64,000 nt of DNA from CAMDTE01 sp034679985 (GCA_034679985.1 JAXITR010000005.1:1-64000), one strand, 5' to 3'; positions 1 to 9,134 are shown, numbered from the stretch's first letter. The notes: generated by a model not told the origin, from the sequence alone. Made by a program: numbers and translations.

Positions 1-22
1 CGTTCGAATCGTGTCATCCCGA
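1..22 (+). tRNA. 3' end of a tRNA, probably tRNA-Pro (5' part outside window)
   Basis: The window opens inside a T arm. The loop TTCGAAT at 3-9 is followed by stem half CGTGT, acceptor half CATCCCG (15-21) and discriminator A at 22. CCA is not encoded. The missing 5' acceptor half would be CGGGATG; a tRNA starting with C and with this acceptor stem is typical of tRNA-Pro in Bacteroidota. The anticodon is not visible, so the amino acid is inferred. An intrinsic terminator follows at once, which supports an RNA gene ending here. Confidence 0.7.
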
Positions 23-24
23 CG

Positions 25-56
25 AAGGCCGTTCCCCAAAGGAGCGGCCTTTTTTA
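25..56 (+). terminator. Intrinsic terminator of the upstream tRNA
   Basis: An 11-bp stem (arms 25-35 and 41-51, one G-T pair) with a 5-nt loop runs directly into a T tract at 50-55. It lies 2 nt after the tRNA end. Confidence 0.85.
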
Positions 57-99
57 TTGGGCTGGTTTTGAGAACCGGTGTCCGGGCTGAAATACGAAG

Positions 100-107
100 T
101 ACCTTCG
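100..107 (+). promoter_or_regulatory. Putative -7 promoter element (TACCTTCG)
   Basis: This matches the Bacteroidota -7 consensus TAnnTTTG at all but one position. It lies 5 nt before the ATG at 113, so the transcript would have almost no leader. Confidence 0.4.
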
Positions 108-112
108 GAAAC

Positions 113-1291
113 ATGAACTTTTCTTCTTTTTCACAGGTTGAGAAACGCTCGGCAGCGACTTCCTGGCGCAACCGTTTGGCGTTTTCGTTTGCTTTGGCTC
201 TGTTTTTGACGACCGTCGGGCCAAATGCAGGCGCGCAGACGCGGAACGAGTCCAAAGCCGAGAAGCAGGTTTTGGCGGAATCCGCAAAGGAGTCGGGCTG
301 GGCGGCGGTGCCCCAGACAACCTCCAATCCATGGACGTGGGCCGGGAAATCGCTCCGCGAGGTGGCGGCGTGGATTCCGGAGCAGGAGCGTTTGAGCAAC
401 TGGAGCGTGGATACCGCAGCCGGCGAAGCTGTTGGAGGAGCAGGGGAAGGCGATGGCCGCCGATTGGAAGTGGTGCACGACTTTCCGGGGTCCAAAAAGC
501 AGGAGGTCCAATTGATCCTTGCCAAACGCCCAAACGAACCGTGGCGGGTGGACTTAGTAGTGGTGAGCAATTTCTCAAAGGCTGCCCTGCGCACGTTTTT
601 GAAGGACAGCCGCAAAACGGAACGTTCCGACGTTGGGGTGCGCAGGGTGGAATCTGCAGAGATGGATGACGCACCGGTGTTTGTGTTTTCCCTGTATTCG
701 GTGGAGGGAATGACGCTCACGTTCCTCAAGCCGTCTTCTGAAAATTCAAAGGGGAAGGCCGGTTCACCAAAAACCTTTATTTCCACCTCCATTTACCGCG
801 GTTTTGCCTCGGACATGCCCACTGCAGCATCGTTGATCCCATCCGCAGAGGCAACTTTGGAATCGATTCGGATGCAGGATACGGTTTTGTACGAAGGCTC
901 AACCAACGAGGAGGGCGAAGGAATTGTTTCTAGGGACGGTTGGGGGTACCGCGCGCGTTGGATTGGAGCATTTGACAGCTTGGCTCCGGTCCCGATGGAG
1001 CTTCAAAAAGTGGATAAGGTTTATTTTTTTGTAGAGCCCGGCATGGCACCCTTTTTTGAGCGGTGGTGCCAACAAGAGCAATTCAATCACTACCTGACGT
1101 CGGACGACGAAGGAGTTTTGTACGCCGGCCCGGCGCTGCTCGACGGCCGACAGTCCCTGGTTTTTCGGATGACCCACCCGTTGGAAGTAGAAGGCACCCA
1201 AGGAACAATGGCCGTTTTTTGGGCCGTCGACGCCGACGAATACCAAGCGCTGCTCAACGAACTCATCGAGGCTTCCGCTGGGGAGGAGTGA
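113..1291 (+). CDS. Exported protein of unknown function
   Basis: 392 residues from the ATG at 113. An in-frame GTG at 11 exists but lies inside the tRNA end, so it is rejected as a start. The N-terminus has a charged region followed by a hydrophobic stretch (about residues 18-38, ending GAQ), consistent with a signal peptide and export from the cytoplasm. The rest is soluble in character, without membrane segments, cysteine motifs or repeats that I can recognise. Residues 120-200 hold several short KR-rich stretches. A terminator separates it from the upstream tRNA, and it converges on the LamG gene 23 bp away. No family recognised. Confidence 0.75.
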   Translation: MNFSSFSQVEKRSAATSWRNRLAFSFALALFLTTVGPNAGAQTRNESKAEKQVLAESAKESGWAAVPQTTSNPWTWAGKSLREVAAWIPEQERLSNWSVDTAAGEAVGGAGEGDGRRLEVVHDFPGSKKQEVQLILAKRPNEPWRVDLVVVSNFSKAALRTFLKDSRKTERSDVGVRRVESAEMDDAPVFVFSLYSVEGMTLTFLKPSSENSKGKAGSPKTFISTSIYRGFASDMPTAASLIPSAEATLESIRMQDTVLYEGSTNEEGEGIVSRDGWGYRARWIGAFDSLAPVPMELQKVDKVYFFVEPGMAPFFERWCQQEQFNHYLTSDDEGVLYAGPALLDGRQSLVFRMTHPLEVEGTQGTMAVFWAVDADEYQALLNELIEASAGEE

Positions 1292-1314
1292 AGCTGGGGG
1301 TGGGGGAGGAATTG

Positions 1315-2904
1315 CTATTCCACCCCAACTCGGTAGGTCGCACTGCAGCACTGCAATAAATACAGACCCGCGGGCAACCCCCGAACGTTCAAACGATTTT
1401 CGCCCGATTGAGCAGGTTGAACGGCCACCACAGCACCCCGTAAATCCCGAAGGACCACCGTTTTGACGCTCAACGCCTGAGCGTCCGTAAACTGCCACAG
1501 CAGTTCGGTGGAGGCCGGCTGGGGGTAAATCAATAGGGCACCGGTTGCACCTTCGTCCAATCCCACATTGGCCACGGACACGCAAGCACTGGTATCCGTG
1601 CAACCGTTGACGGTAGCGATCACTGCATACGATCCGTTGGCGGTGGGCACGAAGGAGGGGTTCATCTGACCCGATAGGGGCGATGAGGTGGTGCAGTTCC
1701 ACCATTGGTAGGCGTCGGCTCCTGCGGGCAAAGCGGTGAGGACGTTCCAACTGGGTTGTACGCTGGCTTGAATGGCGGGAAGGCCGGGAACGGTGGCGGT
1801 CAGGGTGCGTGCACATCCGTTTGCCGCGGTGACCGTGACGGAATAGGTGCCCGCTGCCAAACCGGCGGCCGTAGACGTGTTTTGAACAGGATTGGTGGCC
1901 CAACTGTAGGCGTAGGGTGCCCCTCCAGAGGTGCCCGTTGCCGTGGCCGTACCGGTGGGGGCATTGGCGCAGGCCGCGGTGGTGGCGGTGGTGGCCGCAG
2001 CAGAATCCAACGTCAGGATCAAATCAAACAGCGAATCGCAGCCTTCGGAACCGGTGGTCTTGGCCACATACGCTCCCGCTTGGGTATAGTTGGTGGTCCC
2101 AACGGTGTACGCGGATCCCTGACAAACGGTTGCGGACAACAATCCGTATGCCCCGACGCCCGTAACCAAGTTGGAGGTGGTGCCGGTCAACGCCATGTTG
2201 GAGGTTACGGCGGGAATCGTACCGACGGTTGCCGGAATGCTCAATAAGGTTGCGTTGGATCCGTTGGCCGTGCCCACGTTGAAGGAGTGGTGCAGCAAGA
2301 GTCCAACGGTAGTAGGAGCCAAATCGCCCTGGTACAAACAAAGTACTTCTGCCGCGGTCAGTGCCTTGCCCCACAGGGCGACGTCGTCCAGTTTACCGCC
2401 AAAATAAAAACTGGTGGTGGTGTTCAAGGGAAGGCGCCCGATGTGCAGGGCCTGGGTGGCGTTGCTGAACGATCCACTCGCTGCCGTGCTGCCGCTCAAA
2501 ACACCGTTTTTGTAGAATTTAAGGGTAGTTCCGTCGTACACCAGGGCCAAGTGCTGCCATTGATTCAACGTCACGGACGGCGACGAAATGGTGAACGGGG
2601 TGCCGCTGCTGTTGCGGAAGCGTGCTTCGTAGGTGGTGGCGGACAACTGCAGGATGTAGAAGTCGCAATTGGACTCGTTGCGGATGCCCACAATGCCGTC
2701 GAAGTTGGGATACGCCGGGTTGGGGTTGGTGGGGTAGACCCAAGCCGTCATGGAATACGTACTTTTTCCCACCAACAATCCGGAAGCATTGGCGGCCGTG
2801 GCATAATCATTGATTTTGTCAAAGTGCAGTGCATTTTGCGGGGTTTGACCCTTCATAAATGCTACAGAACTGAAAATCAGCACTAAAGAATAAATATTTT
2901 TCAT
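1315..2904 (-). CDS. LamG/SprB-repeat protein with T9SS C-terminal sorting domain
   Basis: 529 residues. The signal peptide is MKNIYSLVLIFSSVAFMKGQ. Residues of about 25-195 form a LamG/concanavalin-like lectin domain, seen in the pattern of an uncomplexed HFDKINDY strand, a WVYP motif, a WQHLALVYDG strand and a KLDDVALWGKALT end. Residues of about 310-365 match an SprB-type repeat (YSWATNP then AGTYSVTVT). The last 75 residues (from about 455) look like a type A T9SS sorting domain: YPQPAS, then LRDLRGAVV, then GLPAGLYLLQ. The inferred role is a secreted, surface-anchored carbohydrate- or protein-binding protein. This is the only clear T9SS cargo in the window. A perfect TAnnTTTG element lies upstream. 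Confidence 0.85.
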   Translation of the reverse strand: MKNIYSLVLIFSSVAFMKGQTPQNALHFDKINDYATAANASGLLVGKSTYSMTAWVYPTNPNPAYPNFDGIVGIRNESNCDFYILQLSATTYEARFRNSSGTPFTISSPSVTLNQWQHLALVYDGTTLKFYKNGVLSGSTAASGSFSNATQALHIGRLPLNTTTSFYFGGKLDDVALWGKALTAAEVLCLYQGDLAPTTVGLLLHHSFNVGTANGSNATLLSIPATVGTIPAVTSNMALTGTTSNLVTGVGAYGLLSATVCQGSAYTVGTTNYTQAGAYVAKTTGSEGCDSLFDLILTLDSAAATTATTAACANAPTGTATATGTSGGAPYAYSWATNPVQNTSTAAGLAAGTYSVTVTAANGCARTLTATVPGLPAIQASVQPSWNVLTALPAGADAYQWWNCTTSSPLSGQMNPSFVPTANGSYAVIATVNGCTDTSACVSVANVGLDEGATGALLIYPQPASTELLWQFTDAQALSVKTVVLRDLRGAVVAVQPAQSGENRLNVRGLPAGLYLLQCCSATYRVGVE

Positions 2905-2923
2905 ACACTTTTTACACTTGTTC

Positions 2924-2931
2924 CAAATGTA
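2924..2931 (-). promoter_or_regulatory. -7 element TACATTTG for the LamG protein
   Basis: An exact TAnnTTTG match on the minus strand, 19 nt upstream of the ATG at 2904. It shares the 56-bp divergent spacer with the Nudix-regulator promoter. Confidence 0.55.
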
Positions 2932-2948
2932 CCCATTTTTTAACCACG

Positions 2949-2956
2949 TACCTTTG
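2949..2956 (+). promoter_or_regulatory. -7 element TACCTTTG for the Nudix regulator
   Basis: An exact TAnnTTTG match ending 4 nt before the ATG at 2961. This predicts transcription starting at or within the start codon. Confidence 0.55.
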
Positions 2957-2960
2957 CACC

Positions 2961-3659
2961 ATGCGTGTTGAATTCACCCCCGACGATTTCCGGGTAGCCT
3001 TGGCCACCAGTGTGGTCGTATTTGGATTCGATGGAGCCAACCTCCAAGTGTTGATTGCTCAAAAAGTGGGAATGCCGTACGAGGGCGCCACCATTTTGCC
3101 GTCCACCGTAGTACATCCCAACGAAGATGTAGAAGCCACCGCCCGCGGATTGGTGGAACGCGTCACCGGCAAACAGGATTGGCCGTTGGAGCAGCTCAAC
3201 GCCCACGCAGAAGTGTACCGGAACCCCGTAGGCCGGGTGGTCAATATTTCGTTCTATTGCTTGATCAAGCTGGACGATGAATTGCAATCCAACCTGAAAA
3301 AGGCCAACTACCGATGGGTGAATGCGGACGACGTCCCCGCCATGGCCTACGACCACGATTCCGTGCTGGAGTACGCCAAGGAGCGCCTCAAACGCCGCGT
3401 GAAGCGTCGTCCCATTGGTTTTTCACTGCTCCCCAAGGAGTTCACCATGAACCAAATTCAGCGCCTGTACGAGTGCGCCTTGGGCAAGTCTTTTGACAAG
3501 CGAAACTTCCGACGCAAATTATTGAAGAGTGCCCTCTTGATAGAAACGGATAAAATGACACCCGCCACGGCTCGGGCCAAGCGTCCGTCTCGCCTGTACC
3601 AGTTTGACGAAAAAAAGTACCGGACGATGACGTTGCGCGGGTACGATTTCGTGTTTTAA
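2961..3659 (+). CDS. Nudix-domain, winged-helix transcriptional regulator (NrtR-like)
   Basis: 232 residues. Residues 8-140 form a Nudix fold (ATSVVVFGFD, then LPSTVVHPNEDVEATARGLVERVTG read in parts, then YRWV). Residues 150-232 resemble the winged-helix DNA-binding domain of NrtR/AraR-type Nudix regulators (FTMNQIQRLYE, then KRNFRRKLLKS). The Nudix box is degenerate: the canonical REUxEE core reads RGLVER, so two catalytic acidic positions are lost. It therefore probably senses a nucleotide-sugar or ADP-ribose-like ligand rather than hydrolysing it. No obvious target operon is adjacent, and the divergent LamG gene shares its promoter region. NrtR-like assignment is fairly sure; the ligand is unknown. 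Confidence 0.8.
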   Translation: MRVEFTPDDFRVALATSVVVFGFDGANLQVLIAQKVGMPYEGATILPSTVVHPNEDVEATARGLVERVTGKQDWPLEQLNAHAEVYRNPVGRVVNISFYCLIKLDDELQSNLKKANYRWVNADDVPAMAYDHDSVLEYAKERLKRRVKRRPIGFSLLPKEFTMNQIQRLYECALGKSFDKRNFRRKLLKSALLIETDKMTPATARAKRPSRLYQFDEKKYRTMTLRGYDFVF

Positions 3660-3690
3660 GCGCTTGCATTACCGAACGGCGCACGCCCAA

Positions 3691-3727
3691 AAAAAGGGGC
3701 GGTCTCGCAACGAGACCGCCCCTTTTT
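3691..3727. terminator. Bidirectional intrinsic terminator
   Basis: Perfect 17-bp inverted repeat: an A-tract, GGGGCGGTCTCG, loop CAA, and the complement ending in a T-tract. It sits between two converging genes and has U-runs in both directions. Confidence 0.92.
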
Positions 3728-3746
3728 CGTTAAACGCTCTGTGGGT

Positions 3747-5225
3747 TTACCGTACGGAACCCATCAGTTTGCGAACCAAGGGGGAGATTACCAGAAGCAC
3801 CACACCGCCCACGGCGGCAATTTGCGCCAGGTACAAGTAGCCGTCGGTATACCCCGTCAGTCGTTCCAAATTGGTTACGTTGTCGCCCACCTGAGCCATG
3901 CCCGCGCCCAACAATCCGGCCACGTACTGGCCGTACGCGCTGGCCAAGAACCACATGCCCATCATCAAGCCCTGAATTCGGGTTGGGGACAACTTGGTCA
4001 TCAAGCTCAACCCAATGGGACTGAGGAACAACTCACCGAACGTGATGATGAAGTAACCCAAAACAAAGATTTCCTGGGACGTCATGCCGGTCTCCGGGTT
4101 CGCCACAAATACGGTGGCGTAGAACACGTAAAAGGCAAAAGCCAACAACAAAAAAGCCAGTCCAAACTTGACGACGGAATTCGGCTCAGCCTTTCGCTTG
4201 GCCAAAGCCACCCATACAAACCCAAGGATGGGGGAGAAGAGAATGACAAACAAGGAGTTGGCGCTGTTGTTGGAAACGTTGGGGTCCAAGCCCAATCCGC
4301 CAAACGTTGGGGTGATGTTGTTCAAGGCAAACAAGCTCAGGGAGCCGCCGCTTTGCTCAAAAAACGCCCAGAACAGGACGGAAAACAAGATGAAGACCAA
4401 GGCTGCGCCCAGTTTTTTGTTTTCTGCGGCCGTGAATTGACGCATTTCCCACGCGAGGTAAACCAAGGTGGACGGCCCTACGATCCACATGAAGAGGTCC
4501 GTGTAGGCCGTGTTGGTCACCATTTTCAGGATGAGGGGAATGGAGAGCAAGGAGCCCACGTAAACGGCTGCTTCCCGCTGGGTGGCTTTCATTTTGGGCA
4601 GGTGCGCCAACGGACTCAGTCCGATGGGGCCCAGTCCCTTGCGGGTAAAGGCAAACGTAATCAGGGAGATGGTCATCACCACGGCAACCAAGCCGAAGGC
4701 CATGGGCCAGCTGTGGAATTTGCCGATGTACACCATCAATACTCCGCCCAAGAAGGCGCCGATGTTGATGCCGGAGTAGAACAAGCCAAAGCCTGCGTCG
4801 CGTCGGGTATCGTTCTCGTGGTACAATTGGCCCACCATGGTGGAGATGTTGGGCTTAAAAAAACCTGTGCCGATGATGTTGAAGGTAATGCCCAGGTAAA
4901 ACAGTTCCGTAGGCGATACGGCAATGATGGCGCCGCCTGCAATCATGAGCAATGCGCCCCAAAACAAGGAACGCTGGAAGCCCAAAATTTTGTCTGCCAT
5001 CACGCCGCCAATGAAGGTGAAGGCGTAGACAAAGGCTTGGATGGCACCGTACTGAAGGTTGGCGTCTTTCTCGCCCAAGTCCAACTGCGTCACCATGAAA
5101 ACCGTCAGCATGCCGCGCAGGCCGTAGAAGCAGAAACGCTCCCACATTTCGGTGAGGAACAACCACCAGAGCTGGCGGGGGTAGGTACCGCGGAAGTCGC
5201 GAATGCTTTCTAGAGTAGGAGTCAT
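3747..5225 (-). CDS. Proton-dependent oligopeptide transporter (POT family)
   Basis: 492 residues from the ATG at 5225; an upstream extension to 5300 would overlap the preceding gene and lacks homology character. It is a POT/PTR2 (MFS) transporter that imports di- and tripeptides with protons across the inner membrane. Visible signatures are FLTEMWERFCFYGLRGML at the first helix (the POT ExxER motif), GGVMADKILGFQR in the loop after TM3, and FKPNISTMVGQLY in TM5 (second POT signature). About 12-14 membrane segments follow. It lies 10 bp downstream of a second POT gene and both follow a dipeptidyl peptidase, so they probably share one transcript. Confidence 0.92.
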   Translation of the reverse strand: MTPTLESIRDFRGTYPRQLWWLFLTEMWERFCFYGLRGMLTVFMVTQLDLGEKDANLQYGAIQAFVYAFTFIGGVMADKILGFQRSLFWGALLMIAGGAIIAVSPTELFYLGITFNIIGTGFFKPNISTMVGQLYHENDTRRDAGFGLFYSGINIGAFLGGVLMVYIGKFHSWPMAFGLVAVVMTISLITFAFTRKGLGPIGLSPLAHLPKMKATQREAAVYVGSLLSIPLILKMVTNTAYTDLFMWIVGPSTLVYLAWEMRQFTAAENKKLGAALVFILFSVLFWAFFEQSGGSLSLFALNNITPTFGGLGLDPNVSNNSANSLFVILFSPILGFVWVALAKRKAEPNSVVKFGLAFLLLAFAFYVFYATVFVANPETGMTSQEIFVLGYFIITFGELFLSPIGLSLMTKLSPTRIQGLMMGMWFLASAYGQYVAGLLGAGMAQVGDNVTNLERLTGYTDGYLYLAQIAAVGGVVLLVISPLVRKLMGSVR

Positions 5226-5235
5226 TGGGGTAGGA

Positions 5236-6837
5236 TTAAGCCGTTTTTTCTTTGAGCACGGCCGCAATGCGCTTGACGCCGATGAAGAGCAGAACGGCAC
5301 AGATCATGGCGCCGGTGAAGTTGATGTAGAACACCATGCTCTTGTCTGGGTTGTCCGCGCCCATGTGGCCCATCACACCGGCCAATTTATTGCCGATGGA
5401 GGTGGACAAGAACCAGCCGCCCATCATGACGGCGGTCAACCGCCGGGGGCTTAATTTAGAGACCAGAGACAGGCCCATGGGGCTGAGGCACAATTCACCC
5501 ACGGTGATGACTGCATACGTGCCCAGCAACCAGCCGGCGGACACTTTGTCTGCGCCGTTGTTGCTGGCGCTCACGGCAAGAATCATCACCAACGTACTCA
5601 TGCCGGTGATGAACAACCCCAATCCAATTTTCATGGGCGTACTGGGTTCTTTGCCGATGCGTCCCAAGAAACCGAACAGTCCCACCACCAACGGAGTGAG
5701 GAGGACCACAAACATGGGATTCAGGGATTGGAACAACTCCGTGGGGACCAACTGAATGGATTCGCCGGGAGCGGGTTGTTCCTCCGCGGGTAAATTTTCA
5801 AAATAAACGTCTTTTTCCGCTGCTGGATCCGTCGGCATCTCCACGGTTTGGCGCAAGGAAAGGTTTTCCGCCACGTTGCTGACGCTCGCCGGCATTTCGC
5901 GGTGGGTGTATTTTTCCGCCCAAGAAGTCAGTACGTTGCCGTTTTGGTGGAAGATGGCCCAGAAAATGATGACCACCACAAAGATGTACAGCAGGGAGCC
6001 GATGGGCTTTTTGTCTTCCGCGGAGGACTTGAGGTAGGTGGTCAGGTAGAAGAAGGCCACCGGCAAGCAGGCGAACAAGAAGGTGTCGTTGGAGGTGGAG
6101 CCGAACACGTTTTCAACCCCAAAGATGCTGCCGGCGTTGAATCCGATGGCAGCAAATACCAAAGCGGGCACGAAGATGGTCAGGGCAATGCGGGAGAGGG
6201 GCATGTCCTCCGGCTGGGCCGGCTTGATTTGGTCCGCGTCGGACAAAATGGTGCGGCCGCTCATGAAGATGCCCACGCCCACCAACATACCGATGCCTGC
6301 GGCGGCAAAGGCGTAGCCCCAACCGTACTCGTTGCGCAGCCAGGCGGCTATGAAATTGCACACAAAGGCACCGATGTTGATGCCCATGTAGAAAATGTTG
6401 TAGCCCTTGTCTTTGAGGGTGCTGTACTCCGGTTTGTTGTACAAATTGCCCAACAAGGTGGAAATGTTTGGTTTGAAGGCGCCGTTGCCCAAAATGATGA
6501 GCAGAAGACCTACGTAGAAGGCCGTTTCACCGGGAATGGAGAGGGTCAGATAACCTGCGGCCATGAGCAAGCCACCGGCAATGATGGTTTTTCGGTAGCC
6601 AAAAACCCGATCCGCGAGCAGTCCGCCGATGAAGGGGGTCAAGTAAACCAAGGCAATGTAGGTGCCGTAGACGTCGTTAGCGCTGGACTCGTCCCAACCC
6701 AGCCCGCCCTTGAGGCCGTCGGTCATGTAGAGGAACAAGATCCCGATGATGAGGTAGAAGCCGAAGCGTTCCCACATTTCGGTGAAAAACAAGGTATAGA
6801 GGCCCTTGGGGTGCGATTTTGCGACGTCTTGGCGCAT
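5236..6837 (-). CDS. Proton-dependent oligopeptide transporter (POT family)
   Basis: 533 residues. The first-helix signature is FFTEMWERFGFYLI. GGLLADRVFGYRKT and FKPNISTLLGNLY are the other POT signatures. Compared with its downstream neighbour it has a longer hydrophilic insertion at about residues 300-360, rich in Glu and Pro (for example AAEKDVYFENLPAEEQ), of unknown role. It starts 47 bp after the dipeptidyl peptidase stop codon. Paired paralogous POT genes suggest different peptide preferences. POT membership is clear; the substrate is inferred from the family and from the peptidase context. Confidence 0.92.
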   Translation of the reverse strand: MRQDVAKSHPKGLYTLFFTEMWERFGFYLIIGILFLYMTDGLKGGLGWDESSANDVYGTYIALVYLTPFIGGLLADRVFGYRKTIIAGGLLMAAGYLTLSIPGETAFYVGLLLIILGNGAFKPNISTLLGNLYNKPEYSTLKDKGYNIFYMGINIGAFVCNFIAAWLRNEYGWGYAFAAAGIGMLVGVGIFMSGRTILSDADQIKPAQPEDMPLSRIALTIFVPALVFAAIGFNAGSIFGVENVFGSTSNDTFLFACLPVAFFYLTTYLKSSAEDKKPIGSLLYIFVVVIIFWAIFHQNGNVLTSWAEKYTHREMPASVSNVAENLSLRQTVEMPTDPAAEKDVYFENLPAEEQPAPGESIQLVPTELFQSLNPMFVVLLTPLVVGLFGFLGRIGKEPSTPMKIGLGLFITGMSTLVMILAVSASNNGADKVSAGWLLGTYAVITVGELCLSPMGLSLVSKLSPRRLTAVMMGGWFLSTSIGNKLAGVMGHMGADNPDKSMVFYINFTGAMICAVLLFIGVKRIAAVLKEKTA

Positions 6838-6884
6838 GTTATTGGGGTTTAAAGAATGCTATGAAGGTGGGAAGATAGCACGAA

Positions 6885-9134
6885 TTAGAGATTTTCCAAC
6901 AAGAATTGCGTCATCTTGGTGTACAGGTGCAGGCGCGTTTTGCCGCCGAAAATGCCGTGGTTTTTGTCCGGGTACACCATGTAATCAAACGGTTTGTTGG
7001 CCTGAATCAGGGCCTCCGCCAAACGCATGGCGTTCTGAACGTGGACGTTATCGTCTCCGGTTCCGTGCACCAACAAGAAGGGATCTTGGAGCAGGTTGGC
7101 GTGGGAAAGGGGGGAATTGGCGTCGTAGTTGACGCCGTTCTCCTGGGGAGTGCGCATGAAGCGTTCGGTGTAGATGTTGTCGTAGAAGCGCCAGTTGGTG
7201 ACGGGCGCCACGGCCATGGCCGTTTTGAAGACATCGGCTCCTTTCAGGATGCAGTTGCTGCTCATGTAGCCGCCGTAGCTCCAACCCCAAATGGCAATGC
7301 GCGCAGGATCCACGCCGGGCTGGGTGCCCAAGGCTTGCGCCGCGGCGATTTGGTCTTCCACTTCCAACTTGCCCAGCTGTTGGTAGGTGCATTTTTTAAA
7401 GTCGCGGCCCTGGCCGCCGGTTCCGCGGTTGTCCACGCAGACCACCGTGTAGCCCAGGGAGGCCAGGTGCTGGTACCAGAAGTAATCGCGTCCTCCAAAT
7501 ACGTCTAAAACCTGCTGACTGCCCGGTCCGCCGTAGACAAACATCAAAACGGGGTATTTTTTGGTGGGGTCGTAGTTCAAAGGTTTGATGCGCCAAGAGG
7601 GGAGAGTACGGCCGTCGGCCAAGACCAACGGGGCAAATTCCTTGGGGCTGATTTGGAATTTTTTCAGGCGTTCGGCCAAGGCGGCATTGTCTTCCAACAC
7701 GCGAACCTCTTTTCCGTTGGCGGTGTGCAAACTAACCCGCGGAACTTGGGACGCGGATTGAAACGTCAGGATGAACGACGTTTTGGTCTGGTTGAATTCT
7801 GCGTTGTTGGTGCCGGGTTGCGCCGCTACCGCACGGGGCTTGCCGCCGTTTAGGGATACTGCATAAACTTCTCGTTGGGCGGGTGAAACGGCCGCGGCTT
7901 GGTAGTAAACGATTCCTTTGGCGTCCGTTCCGTAGTAAGCGGTCACCTCGGATTTGGGGTCCGTCAGGGCTTTGCGCTTTTTGCCGTCGGCAGAGATGGA
8001 AAACAATTGATTGTACCCGTTGGCCTCGCTGGACCAGACCAGGGAACCGTCGGGCAGTACCTCCCAATTATCCGAGATATCCACATAGGCCGCATCTTTT
8101 TCTTCCAGCCATAATTGCGGCTTCTCGTTCAAGCGTTGCTTAAAGAGTTGCAAGTGGTTTTGGAGCCGGTTCAAAACCAGAAATGCCAATTCGTTTTTGG
8201 GAGTCCACTGCACGCGCGGCAGGTATTCGTAGTCGATCCCGTCGGCCATTTTGGCCGTGGCTTGGGAGGACAAGCTGTGCACGTGTAGGGTAACCTTGGA
8301 ATTGGGCTCACCGGCCTTTGGGTACTTGAATTTCTGTTGGGTGGGGTACAGATCGTTGCCGTACACGTCCATGCTGAAGGTGGGTACTTCCGCCTCGTCA
8401 AACCGCAAATAGGCCAAGTGTTCGCTGTTGGGAGACCACCACAAAGCCACGTGGAAGCTGAATTCTTCCTCGTAGACCCAATCCGGTGCTCCGTTCAGGA
8501 TGCGGTTGCGCTCTCCATCTGTGGTGACGGCCTTTCGGTTGCCGGTGGCAACCTCCAGCAACCAAATGTTGTTGTCTTGCACGTACGCCACCCATTGGCC
8601 GTTGGGCGACAATTGGGCGTTCTGAACCGGTTTGGGGCTGATGGAAACAAACGACCGATCGGCCAACCGGAACAAGCCGGCATTGGCTTGGTAGGAATGG
8701 CGGTAGATGGACTCAATGTTGGTTTCCAAAAGCACGGTTTTCTCGTCCGAGCTGAACGTGTAGCTCTGGATGTCAAACGACTGTTTGTGTGCGGCTTCAA
8801 CCTCTTTGGAGGTCACCAAAACGCCTTTGCTGGCCCCTGCGGCGTAGTCGAACTTTTCGATTTGGGTTCCGCCCTCGCCGCGCGTCAGGCGGGTGTAGTG
8901 GACGCCGTCGGCCATAGAGCGCAGGCCGCTCACGGATTTGGCGCCAAAAGCGTAGACGCCCCAAACGTCGTCCAACGAGACCGGGCGTGGATCTTTGCTT
9001 TTGGCCGCAGCGGCTGCCGTTGTCTTCTGTCCGTCCGGACGCGGTTGTGACGTGCCGGTTTGCGCCACGGCGCCAAAAGAGGATGCGGCGAACAGGCCGG
9101 CCCAAAAGAGCGAGGGAATCGATGTGCAGTGCAT
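6885..9134 (-). CDS. Dipeptidyl peptidase IV-like serine peptidase (S9B)
   Basis: 749 residues from the ATG at 9134, which gives a signal peptide (MHCTSIPSLFWAGLFAASSF); longer upstream extensions overlap the divergent gene. It removes N-terminal dipeptides from peptides in the periplasm or at the surface. Residues of about 90-490 form the DPPIV N-terminal beta-propeller, with the substrate-anchoring YEEEF motif at 221-225. Residues 500-749 form the alpha/beta hydrolase domain, with Ser619 in GWSYGG, an Asp in GTGDDNVH (694/695) and His725 in KNHG. All catalytic positions are intact. It is followed by two peptide transporters, a logical product-uptake partnership. Confidence 0.93.
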   Translation of the reverse strand: MHCTSIPSLFWAGLFAASSFGAVAQTGTSQPRPDGQKTTAAAAAKSKDPRPVSLDDVWGVYAFGAKSVSGLRSMADGVHYTRLTRGEGGTQIEKFDYAAGASKGVLVTSKEVEAAHKQSFDIQSYTFSSDEKTVLLETNIESIYRHSYQANAGLFRLADRSFVSISPKPVQNAQLSPNGQWVAYVQDNNIWLLEVATGNRKAVTTDGERNRILNGAPDWVYEEEFSFHVALWWSPNSEHLAYLRFDEAEVPTFSMDVYGNDLYPTQQKFKYPKAGEPNSKVTLHVHSLSSQATAKMADGIDYEYLPRVQWTPKNELAFLVLNRLQNHLQLFKQRLNEKPQLWLEEKDAAYVDISDNWEVLPDGSLVWSSEANGYNQLFSISADGKKRKALTDPKSEVTAYYGTDAKGIVYYQAAAVSPAQREVYAVSLNGGKPRAVAAQPGTNNAEFNQTKTSFILTFQSASQVPRVSLHTANGKEVRVLEDNAALAERLKKFQISPKEFAPLVLADGRTLPSWRIKPLNYDPTKKYPVLMFVYGGPGSQQVLDVFGGRDYFWYQHLASLGYTVVCVDNRGTGGQGRDFKKCTYQQLGKLEVEDQIAAAQALGTQPGVDPARIAIWGWSYGGYMSSNCILKGADVFKTAMAVAPVTNWRFYDNIYTERFMRTPQENGVNYDANSPLSHANLLQDPFLLVHGTGDDNVHVQNAMRLAEALIQANKPFDYMVYPDKNHGIFGGKTRLHLYTKMTQFLLENL

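Noticed and set aside
11..112. GTG start at 11 extending the first exported protein
   Set aside because: It begins in the tRNA T arm and runs through the terminator; the signal peptide starts at the ATG at 113.
3741..5213. 490-residue plus-strand frame opposite a POT gene
   Set aside because: Its His/Gln/Gly-rich composition is that of an antisense shadow; the opposite strand encodes a clear transporter.
5848..6852. 334-residue plus-strand frame opposite the second POT gene
   Set aside because: Antisense shadow, no signal peptide, start or homology; the minus strand has full POT motifs.
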